Virus record (IMG/VR): IMGVR_UViG_3300009370_002293
Coordinates: 1-64,000 of that record
Reading direction: 5' to 3' (one strand)
Length of the DNA stretch: 64,000 nucleotides
Source: a virus
Shown: in pieces, positions 6,321 through 12,857 of the stretch
Layout: every line of letters begins with the position of its first letter
Position numbering within the stretch: the stretch's first letter is position 1
The notes under the pieces: model-generated
Database searches by the model: none
What the model saw: only the letters and a program-made list of their open reading frames with translations
What the model was told of the DNA's origin: nothing
Program-made: the position numbers and the translations under genes

Positions 6321-6461
6321 TTAGTTAGTAAGTGCTAGAGCGATGATAGCGACTAGCAAAAGAGTTGCGGTGTAGGTTACGCTTACAATAGCAAGCACAG
6401 TGTCATAGTTTAGTTTTTTGTTCATAATCTTAATGTTCTCCTGATCTTCTTTAATTATCAT
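6321..6461 (-). CDS. small single-pass membrane protein
   Basis: 46 aa. ATG 6461 is placed 6 nt after the -10 box of module B copy 2, and an in-frame ATG at 6425 preceded by AGGAG is a second possible start. The C-terminal half is one transmembrane helix (LAIVSVTYTATLLLVAIIAL). It overlaps the end of the gene at 6451. Confidence 0.55.
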   Translation of the reverse strand: MIIKEDQENIKIMNKKLNYDTVLAIVSVTYTATLLLVAIIALALTN

Positions 6462-6708
6462 AATGAAATTGTATCATACAGGGTGGGACATCCGCAGTCC
6501 CACCAAAATCTTTTTCAATTTTTTCGTGTAACATCCAAACAGGGTGAATGGTAACAATTTTGGGAAGGTCATCCCAACGAACGGCCAATCGTCCGTTCAC
6601 GTGCATTCGCGGGGTATCCAATAACCATGCCACCGTGCCAACCTTTGAGGGGTTGCGATAGTGATAAACACGTTGGCCAATGTGTGCCTTGTTCATTTTG
6701 ATCTTCAT
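6451..6708 (-). CDS. hypothetical protein, basic beta-rich
   Basis: 85 aa, with strands such as GQRVYHYRNPSKVGTVAWLL. ATG 6708 is exactly 6 nt after TATAAT in module B copy 3. Its last 17 codons run through module B copy 2, so the promoter of the next gene is embedded in its coding end. No family recognised. Confidence 0.65.
   Translation of the reverse strand: MKIKMNKAHIGQRVYHYRNPSKVGTVAWLLDTPRMHVNGRLAVRWDDLPKIVTIHPVWMLHEKIEKDFGGTADVPPCMIQFHYDN
6468..6504 (-). promoter_or_regulatory. hairpin-promoter module B, copy 2
   Basis: Arms GGTGGGAC/GTCCCACC around TGCGGAT (6482-6504), 8 nt, -10 TACAAT (6468-6473), 6 nt, ATG 6461. Both arms differ from copy 1 at the paired position (T-A versus C-G type change), so the pairing is conserved rather than the sequence. 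Confidence 0.7.
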
Positions 6709-6714
6709 GCGTCT

Positions 6715-6750
6715 ATTATATCAGGCGGGTGAGACATCCGCTGTCCTACC
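6715..6750 (-). promoter_or_regulatory. hairpin-promoter module B, copy 3
   Basis: Imperfect arms GGTAGGAC/GTCTCACC around AGCGGAT (6728-6750), 7 nt, -10 TATAAT (6715-6720), AGACGC, ATG 6708. The first base of the repeat is the last base of the TAG stop of the gene at 6750. Confidence 0.7.
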
Positions 6751-6977
6751 TAAAACTTTTCTACAAAAAATTCTTCGCCCACACACTCAAGGTGGAATTC
6801 GTGTTTTGGTAACCAGCCAAGCCAACCGTCAGAGGCACGCAGCAACCATGTTCTAGCTCCATCAATAGCCTCTTCTACCATAAAGCCATTTGCACCATGC
6901 TCGCGGATACGGTTCTTAGTGCGCTGCGTAGCTTTAGCGTTGGGGCTGATTAGAATCCTCTGTCCTTTAATCTTCAT
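6750..6977 (-). CDS. hypothetical protein, small beta-barrel-like
   Basis: 75 aa from MKIKGQRILIS. A longer ORF to 7061 would translate through the promoter module, so it is rejected. Basic N-terminus, then ARTWLLRASDGWLGWLPKHEF and a Phe-rich end. Expressed from module B copy 4. No family recognised. Confidence 0.65.
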   Translation of the reverse strand: MKIKGQRILISPNAKATQRTKNRIREHGANGFMVEEAIDGARTWLLRASDGWLGWLPKHEFHLECVGEEFFVEKF

Positions 6978-6983
6978 GCGTAC

Positions 6984-7020
6984 ATGGTAACATAGAGCGT
7001 GGGACATCCGCAGTCCTACC
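6984..7020 (-). promoter_or_regulatory. hairpin-promoter module B, copy 4
   Basis: Arms GGTAGGAC/GTCCCACG around TGCGGAT (6998-7020), 8-9 nt, -10 TACCAT (6984-6989), GTACGC, ATG 6977. It has the same geometry as copies 1-3. Confidence 0.65.
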
Positions 7021-7053
7021 AAAAAAAACTTTTTGGCCCTTGAGGGGTTGACT

Positions 7054-7086
7054 TTTGGCACGGGATGGGCTGCCCGCCGCGTGCCA
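7054..7086 (-). repeat. 33-nt hairpin repeat A, copy 5
   Basis: Arms TTGGCACG/CGTGCCAA with an interior identical to copy 3. It lies 37 nt after the stop codon at 7124. Confidence 0.75.
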
Positions 7087-7123
7087 ATTACAAGCTTTTA
7101 ATACTAATTTTTTTATAGTAATT

Positions 7124-7330
7124 TCAGTTGCTATTAAATTCGCTGGCTATGGTATGCAATGTTTCACTAGGGTTTTTTGAATTAAAAAGAATTTCGTTCA
7201 GTTCTTTAAAACCATCAAACTCTCTTTCGCCAAGCTTTAGCCATCGACCCTCAAATTCATTTTGGCCGAACCACACAAAAGTTTCACGAGTGTTTTCGTT
7301 TTGAATAACGCAATAAGGATTATGTTTCAT
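7124..7330 (-). CDS. small hypothetical protein
   Basis: 68 aa with a beta-type start (YCVIQNENTRETFVWFG) and a helical end. It overlaps the endolysin gene by 4 nt (ATGA), so the two share a transcript. No family recognised. Confidence 0.6.
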   Translation of the reverse strand: MKHNPYCVIQNENTRETFVWFGQNEFEGRWLKLGEREFDGFKELNEILFNSKNPSETLHTIASEFNSN

Positions 7331-7800
7331 TTTTTTAGTTTGTAGAATTTATGGTTTCCAATAATACACACAGGCTTTTTGCCCTTTGCCCAATAAGGAT
7401 TCGACCTACGCGCACAATAATGGTCTGCGCCTTTTACATGGTCACTTTTTAATTGTGACAAATTAACAGCCAAAACTTTCGCCCAATAGCCGGCGTCAGT
7501 TTCCAAAAGTTTCGGAAGCTTTGCACGGTTGGGGTCTTTTATATTCCAACAGGAAAATTGTTTACGCTGCAAACACACTTGTGCGGGCGTTAAGTTTCTA
7601 TTCGTGGCACGTTGTTTAATAACACACGCCACCGCATACATCCCCGCATACCCTTCCCCCCGCGCCTCGCCAAGCAATGTCATTGCAACAATTTTTTGAG
7701 AGTCCGTCAAAACGCTTTGGCCTTGGGAAAAGGATTGAATGGCAAAATAAAAAACAAATGCCCACAACCACAACGCTGCACGATTTTGAATTTTTTTCAT
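7327..7800 (-). CDS. SleB-type cell-wall hydrolase (endolysin)
   Basis: 157 aa. A signal peptide or anchor (residues 6-28, WLWAFVFYFAIQSFS) precedes a Hydrolase_2 (SleB/CwlJ) domain: the catalytic-Glu region MTLLGEARGEGYAGMYAV near residue 41, then QFSCWN, and GADHYCA-x-W...GNHKFYK at the end, the typical order. It would cleave peptidoglycan, acting in the periplasm after Sec export, hence a signal-anchor-release style endolysin. It is the only clear peptidoglycan hydrolase in the window. The spanin-like pair at 25.6-26.1 kb could complete lysis. Confidence 0.85.
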   Translation of the reverse strand: MKKIQNRAALWLWAFVFYFAIQSFSQGQSVLTDSQKIVAMTLLGEARGEGYAGMYAVACVIKQRATNRNLTPAQVCLQRKQFSCWNIKDPNRAKLPKLLETDAGYWAKVLAVNLSQLKSDHVKGADHYCARRSNPYWAKGKKPVCIIGNHKFYKLKK

Positions 7801-7801
7801 T

Positions 7802-8224
7802 TTAAGAATCAGAGTCTAAATTTTCAGCTTTAACCGTTCCGAGTTGGTGAACGTCCGAAGGATCACGGGGACGCCACCACCTGTCAGTATTCGCCAAAAG
7901 TTTTTCCATACGTTCCTTTGCCAACGCTTTAATTTTGTGCGCGAGTCTAACGCCTTTAACCATTGGATGCAATGCAGGGGAGGCTTCTTCTCCTTCCGTT
8001 TCATTCATTACGATTGCGTGACTGCTCCTCAAAAAATACTTTTCTAACCTTTCTTTGTCCGTCCAAATGTACGAAAACGATTCTGACAAATGCGTAACAT
8101 CTTCCACGCTTTCAATCGCGCCGTGAGTAAAAAACGACCACACTTGCCGTTCAATTTCTTTGGGGTTGTCGGATTGCATACCTACCGACCATTGACTTCC
8201 ATTAGGTTGAAGAAATAATTTCAT
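7802..8224 (-). CDS. hypothetical protein
   Basis: 140 aa with a soluble mixed fold. Residues 25-60 look like a small alpha/beta unit (QVWSFFTHGAIESVEDVTHL), followed by a helical basic part (ALAKERMEKLLANTDRWW). It lies directly upstream of the endolysin with a 1-nt gap. No family recognised. Confidence 0.6.
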   Translation of the reverse strand: MKLFLQPNGSQWSVGMQSDNPKEIERQVWSFFTHGAIESVEDVTHLSESFSYIWTDKERLEKYFLRSSHAIVMNETEGEEASPALHPMVKGVRLAHKIKALAKERMEKLLANTDRWWRPRDPSDVHQLGTVKAENLDSDS

Positions 8225-8247
8225 AATTTTTTTTCAGTTTAGTTTGT

Positions 8248-8328
8248 TTAGTTATCTCGATTTTTTACAAATGCGGTAAAGACTGCACCTGTAAAAAACA
8301 CAATGGCAAATGCGATTAAATATCCCAT
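8248..8328 (-). CDS. tiny membrane peptide
   Basis: 26 aa: one transmembrane helix (LIAFAIVFFTGAVFTAFV) with a short basic tail KNRDN. It starts 9 nt after the stop of the gp88-like gene and precedes the endolysin operon. It could be a holin-like peptide, but that is only inferred from position. Confidence 0.45.
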   Translation of the reverse strand: MGYLIAFAIVFFTGAVFTAFVKNRDN

Positions 8329-8337
8329 GACTCTACC

Positions 8338-9069
8338 TTAATTAAGTTTTGACCGATTGGCAAGCACAAAACCGCTCTCGATTGCGTCATGGATAGCGGT
8401 GACGTTTGCTTTGTAAAGCAATCCAACAATTTTCCCCATAGGATCACGAAACCGCAAATCACTTTCATCGCCGTTGATAACCTCTGACCCGAAATCTTCA
8501 ACGGGCAACGCGCCAGCGTACACCACCGCAACATTCGCGCCCCTTTTCAAAAGATCACGCACAACCGAATCGGAGGTGTCCTCACTACGCGAAAACGTCA
8601 AATGATAGTTTTTCGGCAACTTGCCATTGCACCAATCTACCATCCGAGATAATGACTTAGTGTAATCATAAAATTGAAGCTCTGGAAAATGCTCCATAAT
8701 AGACGCGCCATCAATTTTGATTTTGTGCCACGGCAAATCACTTGTGCCGTTTAATCTTTCGCACGGAATTAAATCACGTTTTTTCGCCCGTTTAATAAAT
8801 GCGGCGGTTTCTTTTTTGAGTTGGGCCATGTACGTCTCACGATCACGCGCAAAAAATATGGTTTTATTCACACGCGCTTGCATAACGGGCGACATACGGC
8901 CACGCCCCGACGTAAACAAGCACGCCGCTCGACAACCTTCACTTGCGTTGGCGCACGTGTTAATTTCGCCGCTCGCATCACTAGGCGCGAGATAAGAGAT
9001 TGCCGTCATGTAACCACGTTGTTGGCCTTTAACGGTTTTTGCGTTTGTGTCGATTCCTAGAATTTGCAT
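8338..9069 (-). CDS. gp88-like phage protein
   Basis: 243 aa from MQILGIDTNAK. The ORF is open to 9195, but the promoter at 9080-9108 and an overlapping lipoprotein gene fix the start at 9069. It matches the phage Gene product 88 pattern: AISYLAPSDASG, a Cys cluster C-x6-C-x3-C followed by SGRGRM (residues 37-57), conserved Arg/His residues, and a C-terminal alpha/beta half with Asp/Ser-rich loops. The cysteines could hold a metal. The function of this family is not known to me. Confidence 0.7.
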   Translation of the reverse strand: MQILGIDTNAKTVKGQQRGYMTAISYLAPSDASGEINTCANASEGCRAACLFTSGRGRMSPVMQARVNKTIFFARDRETYMAQLKKETAAFIKRAKKRDLIPCERLNGTSDLPWHKIKIDGASIMEHFPELQFYDYTKSLSRMVDWCNGKLPKNYHLTFSRSEDTSDSVVRDLLKRGANVAVVYAGALPVEDFGSEVINGDESDLRFRDPMGKIVGLLYKANVTAIHDAIESGFVLANRSKLN

Positions 9070-9079
9070 AACGAGAGCG

Positions 9080-9108
9080 ATTTTATCAAATGCCGTGGGT
9101 GGCGTCAA
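9080..9108 (-). promoter_or_regulatory. sigma-70 promoter for the gp88-like gene
   Basis: -35 TTGACG (9103-9108), 17-bp spacer, -10 TAAAAT (9080-9085), 10 nt to ATG 9069. Confidence 0.75.
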
Positions 9109-9118
9109 TACTTTTTTT

Positions 9119-9256
9119 TTATTCGTCGCCGTACCATTCCACCATTGGCCGCGGATTGGTTGCCGCTTCACACTTGGCGCAATCGCATGGGGCATGGATC
9201 GTGGAACAACCCACGCTTAAAAATATAATAAAAAAGAATAGTAAAATTTTTTTCAT
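9119..9256 (-). CDS. small lipoprotein
   Basis: 45 aa. MKKILLFFIIFLSVGC is a lipoprotein signal with lipobox LSVGC; the mature part has three more cysteines (PCDCAKC) and an acidic end. It would be lipidated and anchored in the membrane, facing the periplasm. Too short for most gene finders. TTGACA lies upstream (about 9286-9291) but no good -10 follows. Confidence 0.65.
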   Translation of the reverse strand: MKKILLFFFIIFLSVGCSTIHAPCDCAKCEAATNPRPMVEWYGDE

Positions 9257-9487
9257 TGTTTTAATCGTTGTGTGTAGGATTAGCACTTGTCAAATTATCA
9301 GAAATTTCTTAATTAAATGCAAGGCAAAAAAAGTTTTCGTAAAAAGGGGCATTTTCTCATCCGAGAAAACAGGGGAAAACACGAAAATTCAAACGAGGAA
9401 AACCTAGAAAAACAGGAGGATCCGAAAAAAATTTACCCCACTAAAAATCAAAAAATGGGCGGTAAAAAATATCACAAAATAAGAGGG
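9257..9487. other. intergenic, purine-rich, no convincing gene
   Basis: The plus strand is A/G-rich. A plus-strand ORF (9317-9511, 64 aa, Lys-rich) is open, but its composition is what A-rich DNA gives by chance. A short hairpin TTTTCTC/GAGAAAA lies near 9354-9371. A plus-strand transcript ending at the terminator at 9488 is possible. Confidence 0.4.
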
Positions 9488-9512
9488 CGGCGAATTTTGC
9501 CGTTTTTTTAAT
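9488..9512 (+). terminator. rho-independent terminator, plus orientation
   Basis: Stem CGGC(GA)/(TT)GCCG followed by seven Ts. It is the only sign of plus-strand transcription in the left 10 kb. Confidence 0.45.
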
Positions 9513-9584
9513 TTTTTCCTCAAAAACCAAATATTGGACTTTTTTGGATTTTTTGAGATTTTTGGCAATATTCTATTTTTTAAC

Positions 9585-9777
9585 TATATTTCAATATCGC
9601 GCGTTCTTAATTACTTATATTTTAGAATATCGCGTTCTTAATTACACGCCGCTTCCGCTTCCGCGCGCGCCCACACCACAAAAGTATATTTTACAAAATC
9701 AGGTTAGTAATTATATAATATTTTACAATATCCCATTCTTAATTATATAATATTTTAGGAAATCGCATTCCTAATTA
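9585..9777. repeat. 29-bp repeat cluster, copies 1-5
   Basis: Copies at 9585-9613, 9616-9644, 9685-9713, 9717-9745 and 9749-9777. Each is 29 bp: (T/A)ATATTTT-like, a variable middle, then TTNNTAATTA. Period is 31-32 bp within pairs. A GC-rich 40-nt segment (9645-9684) splits the cluster. Further copies are at 10052, 11901-12529, 21596, 21836 and inside a gene at 23733. Confidence 0.8.
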
Positions 9778-9789
9778 GAAAAAGAAAAA

Positions 9790-9860
9790 GGCCAGTGGTG
9801 TTAAACTACCTCAACTGAAAAAGGCGTCCATGACTCTCTCATGACTCTATTCCACTGACC
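9790..9860 (-). ncRNA. structured RNA, copy 1
   Basis: 71 nt closed by a 9-bp stem (plus-strand arms GGCCAGTGG and CCACTGACC). An inner hairpin CATGA-CTCTC-TCATG (9829-9843) is followed by ACTCTATTCCAC, and GTGGTGTTNAA stands at the other end. All three elements recur in copy 2 at 12006-12079 with compensatory changes in both stems. The strand is uncertain; minus is assumed from the neighbours. No known RNA family recognised. Confidence 0.6.
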
Positions 9861-10051
9861 TATCGAGTGCGGGTACGTGGCGGATAACCAAACGCCGAGG
9901 CCGTCACTGATCTCATTTCCGTAACAACTCTAACCGCTCTCTAAATACCCGAGGCATCCTTAAAGGTTTTTGTAAATCCAACGGGCCTCAATAAATTCGA
10001 GATAACCTCTCCTAGCTTCCCATGACTTCACTCACCATCATAAATAATTAC
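9861..10051. other. non-coding segment with inverted repeats
   Basis: No ORF of note. The base composition is richer in GC than its flanks, with a CGGGTA/TACCCG pairing (about 9870 and 9945) and a GCCGAGGC/GCCTCGG-like pairing. It may be the 5' part of a longer RNA that includes the element at 9790-9860. Confidence 0.4.
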
Positions 10052-10080
10052 ACTATTTAGAAGGAGTTAATTAGTAATTA
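10052..10080. repeat. 29-bp repeat, divergent copy
   Basis: ACTATTTAGAAG...TTAGTAATTA aligns with the 29-bp repeat and closes the RNA segment that began at copy 5. It includes the stop codon of the RuvB-like gene. Confidence 0.5.
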
Positions 10081-11130
10081 ATTCAATTTTGTAGCAGCAG
10101 TTGGCACATCACATGGTTTAGGTAAAACAATCCTTATTGGTGTAGGTTTACTCAATGCCGCCGAGGTCGCCGCAAGGTCGCACAAATATGCTTCTATATT
10201 TTTTAAATACTCTTGGCCTTTTTTAGTTAATGCTCGACCCCCACGACCAATTTCCATAAGGCTATGTTTTTGCAAATACATTTCAAAATCTTTTTGCAAG
10301 CACGACCGTGTAAGACCTGTCTTTGAAGCAAGAAACGTAAGGCTACATTCCTTCTTCTCCTCAAGCAGACGAAGAACTTGCAACTCGATACGACTCAAGC
10401 CCAAGGGTAAAATCCCTAATGCGTGAGAGAGATGCTTCCAATCGTTTTTATTAAAATGATTTTTATTTTTAGATTTAAGAAAAGAAGAAATATGCGTACT
10501 CATTTTCTGTGCCTGACGCGCATTACCCCGAAGCACCGTTGCGATCTCTGGCAGCAGACCATCTTCAAATGTCTTGTCTTGATTTAAACGCTGAACAATT
10601 TCGCCCAACTCATCATACGAATACTCCTCCAGATCAACTCTTTCACACCTGTCCATTAACGCATGAAAAATATCCTGCGCTTCTGTCGTAGCAAACATGA
10701 AAGATTGCCTACTAAAATCAAAATCAATTACATACTCATCATACGAAAAGGTAGTACGATTATGCTCATTAGGATTTAACATAGTCAGCAACGCCATAGT
10801 TACATCCTTGGGTAATTCTGATGCCTCGTCCAAAAGCACGGTACATTCCTGTTGATGCACATGAGGAATAAGAATCTGATTAACAAATTGTTTTATATTC
10901 TTAATTGTTGAGCAATTAATCTCAAGAAAAGGTTTGGCCTTCCCCTTGCCCTTGAGATTCATTTTACTCCCCATCGCCTTGGCGAGAGTAGTTTTGCCGC
11001 ATCCCTTGGGCGCAACAAACATAAGGTGAGGCATCACATTGGTAGCGTGATAATTTTTTAAGTAAAAAGACAAACGCCGTTTGGCAACATCTTGCCCAAC
11101 AATTTTTGGAAACAGTTCAGTAGTAGTCAT
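10078..11130 (-). CDS. RuvB-like AAA+ ATPase (branch-migration helicase)
   Basis: 350 aa. Walker A PKGCGKTTLA (41-50), Walker B TVLLDEASEL (97-106), sensor 1 FMFATTE (144-150), a sensor-2-like GNARQAQK and a C-terminal winged helix (about 240-305: LSRIELQVLRLLEE, IGRGGRALTKKGQEYL) follow RuvB order. RuvB drives Holliday-junction branch migration with RuvA. No RuvA or RuvC is seen nearby, so it may work with host RuvA or in replication-fork restart. It lies beside the repeat-rich candidate origin. A strong promoter is at 11143-11170. It could also be a clamp-loader-like relative; the winged helix favours RuvB. Confidence 0.8.
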   Translation of the reverse strand: MTTTELFPKIVGQDVAKRRLSFYLKNYHATNVMPHLMFVAPKGCGKTTLAKAMGSKMNLKGKGKAKPFLEINCSTIKNIKQFVNQILIPHVHQQECTVLLDEASELPKDVTMALLTMLNPNEHNRTTFSYDEYVIDFDFSRQSFMFATTEAQDIFHALMDRCERVDLEEYSYDELGEIVQRLNQDKTFEDGLLPEIATVLRGNARQAQKMSTHISSFLKSKNKNHFNKNDWKHLSHALGILPLGLSRIELQVLRLLEEKKECSLTFLASKTGLTRSCLQKDFEMYLQKHSLMEIGRGGRALTKKGQEYLKNIEAYLCDLAATSAALSKPTPIRIVLPKPCDVPTAATKLN

Positions 11131-11142
11131 GGTAGTTCAGTT

Positions 11143-11170
11143 ATTATACTCGTAGTTGACGCGAGGTCAA
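11143..11170 (-). promoter_or_regulatory. sigma-70 promoter for the RuvB-like gene
   Basis: -35 TTGACC (11165-11170), 16-bp spacer, -10 TATAAT (11143-11148), 12-nt leader. Confidence 0.8.
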
Positions 11171-11172
11171 GG

Positions 11173-11412
11173 CTAAAAATCGGTCAAGTCTTCTGACTTA
11201 AATTCGATTGGTGTGTGAGAGTTCATTTCTGCACGACCCTCTTTTGATCCAGTGCTAGTCTCTACACGCTTGCCCGTGATACCATTAGTCTCCGCAAATT
11301 TACGAGAAACTAAAATTAATGCACCCTCTTTAAAAGTCTCATTTAATATACCCAATGGGATTGAAACGAAGCTGGTTGCACCTTTTGTTTTACCCTGTTT
11401 TTTCGTTGCCAT
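11173..11412 (-). CDS. hypothetical protein
   Basis: 79 aa, basic N-terminus (ATKKQGKTKGATSF), a middle beta/alpha unit and an acidic tail ending EDLTDF. Tails of this kind occur in phage single-strand-binding-type proteins, but nothing else supports that. Its own 17/6 promoter lies immediately upstream. Confidence 0.6.
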   Translation of the reverse strand: MATKKQGKTKGATSFVSIPLGILNETFKEGALILVSRKFAETNGITGKRVETSTGSKEGRAEMNSHTPIEFKSEDLTDF

Positions 11413-11418
11413 GTCCTC

Positions 11419-11447
11419 ATAGTAGGGACATTTTTGAAATAAGTCAA
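11419..11447 (-). promoter_or_regulatory. sigma-70 promoter, 17-bp spacer, 6 nt to ATG
   Basis: -35 TTGACT (11442-11447), 17 bp, -10 TACTAT (11419-11424), GAGGAC, ATG 11412. GAGGAC looks like a Shine-Dalgarno site but would be upstream of the predicted start of transcription. Confidence 0.75.
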
Positions 11448-11489
11448 CATTTATTTTTATTTATTTTTAATTACTAAAAAATATAATAT

Positions 11490-11774
11490 TTATTGCGATT
11501 TATGAAAATTTTGATATTTTTCCCTCCAGTTTTCCATTGGTGCAGGAATCTTACGATTTGATTCGGCCAAGCTCATTACCTCTTTAGCAATCTCATCATG
11601 TATTTGGGCCGTTCTACCTCCCGCCTCATCGGCCTCCTCTGGGGTTAATTCTATGACAATTTCCTGTTTCCAAGGAGCAGCATTAGAAACCACATAATTC
11701 CACGCATCCTCGTACCTTAATACCAGACTATTATCTACGGGACGTTTTTTGGTCTTTTTCTTTTGGGCGGTCAT
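11490..11774 (-). CDS. hypothetical protein
   Basis: 94 aa from MTAQKKKTKK. The promoter geometry sets this start over the longer frame to 11819. Basic first 12 residues, then an acidic helical body (IELTPEEADEAGG). No family recognised. Confidence 0.6.
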   Translation of the reverse strand: MTAQKKKTKKRPVDNSLVLRYEDAWNYVVSNAAPWKQEIVIELTPEEADEAGGRTAQIHDEIAKEVMSLAESNRKIPAPMENWREKYQNFHKSQ

Positions 11775-11780
11775 GTCATT

Positions 11781-11809
11781 ATTATTTACACTTTTTTTGC
11801 CAAAGTCAA
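11781..11809 (-). promoter_or_regulatory. sigma-70 promoter, 17/6 geometry
   Basis: -35 TTGACT (11804-11809), 17 bp, -10 AATAAT (11781-11786), AATGAC, ATG 11774. Confidence 0.65.
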
Positions 11810-11900
11810 ACAAAATCAAAGTGCGCCAAAATATTTTATTTTATTTAAAAATAATCTAAATTAATCATTTTATTTAAAAATCGCGGCTCTTATATTGTGT

Positions 11901-11999
11901 TATATTTTAGTGAATTGCATTAGTAAATAGCACTATATTTTACAAAATCGCATTAGTAAATAAGCTCCATTATATTTAAGGAAATCGCATTAGTAAATA
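11901..11999. repeat. 29-bp repeat cluster, copies 6-8
   Basis: Copies at 11901-11929, 11934-11962 and 11971-11999: TATATTT(T/A), nine variable bases, then CATTAGTAAATA, identical in all three. Periods are 33 and 37 bp. The cluster ends 6 nt before structured RNA copy 2. Confidence 0.85.
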
Positions 12000-12005
12000 A
12001 GAAGA

Positions 12006-12079
12006 ATAAGTGGTGTTCAATGATGGCACATACGAAGTTAAGCCCGTTCGTAACTCTCTTACGACTCTATTCCACTTAT
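12006..12079 (-). ncRNA. structured RNA, copy 2
   Basis: 74 nt closed by an 8-bp stem (plus-strand arms ATAAGTGG and CCACTTAT). Inner hairpin CGTAA-CTCTC-TTACG (12049-12063), then ACTCTATTCCAC, with GTGGTGTTNAA at the other end. Compared with copy 1 the loop CTCTC and the two flanking blocks are unchanged while the stem bases differ and still pair, which is strong evidence for a conserved RNA fold. Confidence 0.65.
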
Positions 12080-12117
12080 GCAAAACAAAGTAACAAATTT
12101 TTGTTTTATCCGCAAGC

Positions 12118-12239
12118 TATATTTTGCAAAAAATCATTCATAAATATAATAGTTTTGGCCGCACCAATTTTAATATATTTTAGCTATTTTCATTTGTAAA
12201 TAAGGCTTAATATATTTTGCTTTTTTTCATTCGTAAATA
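12118..12239. repeat. 29-bp repeat cluster, copies 9-11
   Basis: Copies at 12118-12146, 12174-12202 and 12211-12239: TATATTTT(G/A), a variable middle, then CATT(C/T)(A/G)TAAATA. Confidence 0.8.
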
Positions 12240-12464
12240 GAATAGGCTTGACATAAAATAAAATAATTTTTAATTTGATTTCACTTCAATGAACCTAAAC
12301 TAAAACTGGTTCTAGTTTAAGTTTGTTATGTATGTATTGAATTAAATAGCATATACTGCATAATAATATATGGAAAAGAATATAATTTTAAATAATTTTA
12401 AATAAATATATTTTTTCCATACCCAATTTGAATAATTATTCTTAATAAATTAAGTTCTTTACTC
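12240..12464. other. very AT-rich non-coding DNA with a large inverted repeat
   Basis: No gene is visible. TATGGAAAA (12369-12377) pairs with TTTTCCATA (12413-12421), with an extra AATATA/TATATT pairing inside, so an AT-rich cruciform or hairpin can form. A plus-strand TTGACA (about 12248) with TAATTT 17 bp later is a possible promoter. Flanked by 29-bp repeats on both sides, it is the best candidate for an origin. Confidence 0.45.
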
Positions 12465-12529
12465 TATATTTTATACTATATCATTAGTAAATAGAAAGGG
12501 TATATTTTGGGCAAAAGCATTCATAATTA
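12465..12529. repeat. 29-bp repeat cluster, copies 12-13
   Basis: Copies at 12465-12493 and 12501-12529, period 36 bp. The second ends CATTCATAATTA. They overlap the 3' end of the small ORF at 12471. Confidence 0.8.
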
Positions 12530-12656
12530 AAGAAAAAACGAACAAATCCCACTCATCAAACCCTCTCTGAACCATTCCTTCATTTTCGTTTGTAAAGAAG
12601 GCATCATAGATAATTGATAGTATAAGCGCACACCCTGCAATTCCGATCCAAAGCAT
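12471..12656 (-). CDS. small membrane protein, doubtful
   Basis: 61 aa. The N-terminus is a transmembrane helix (LWIGIAGCALILSIIYDAFF) and an acidic middle follows. Its last 20 codons run through two 29-bp repeats, which weakens the case. The start has no clear ribosome site. Confidence 0.4.
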   Translation of the reverse strand: MLWIGIAGCALILSIIYDAFFTNENEGMVQRGFDEWDLFVFSLIMNAFAQNIPFLFTNDIV

Positions 12657-12725
12657 ATAAAAAGATTCCTTTTTGCATATTACAAGGTAGGTTTTTTTAA
12701 TTAAAGGTAGGTTATGGTAATGTGT

Positions 12726-12857
12726 CTACTTTTTTAAGTCAGCTATAAGCATAATAAAATCATGCGCCAAACATACAAGCGCAATGCCAACAATAATAGG
12801 TAATACTAAAAGGGCGATCCATGTTACTAAAAAGCCCCAATTAATTAATACTTCCAT
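12726..12857 (-). CDS. small membrane protein
   Basis: 43 aa, mostly hydrophobic (LVTWIALLVLPIIVGIALVC), ending DLKK. Its ATG lies within the last codons of the gene at 12845, which suggests coupling. No family recognised. Confidence 0.55.
   Translation of the reverse strand: MEVLINWGFLVTWIALLVLPIIVGIALVCLAHDFIMLIADLKK

Noticed and set aside
6750-7061. Longer version of the gene starting at 7061
   Set aside because: It would translate through promoter module B copy 4; the ATG 6 nt after the -10 is at 6977.
64-7086. 33-nt hairpins as classical rho-independent terminators
   Set aside because: No T-tract follows in either direction, so termination cannot be assumed from sequence alone.
8338-9195. 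Longer gp88-like protein starting at 9195
   Set aside because: That frame would run through the TTGACG/TAAAAT promoter and overlap the lipoprotein gene; start 9069 is preferred.
9317-9511. 64-aa Lys-rich plus-strand ORF
   Set aside because: Composition follows A-rich DNA, it ends inside the T-tract of the hairpin at 9488, and no start signal is seen.
9585-12529. 29-bp repeats as a CRISPR array
   Set aside because: Spacers are only 2-8 nt within clusters or very uneven, repeats vary in the middle, and no cas gene is present.
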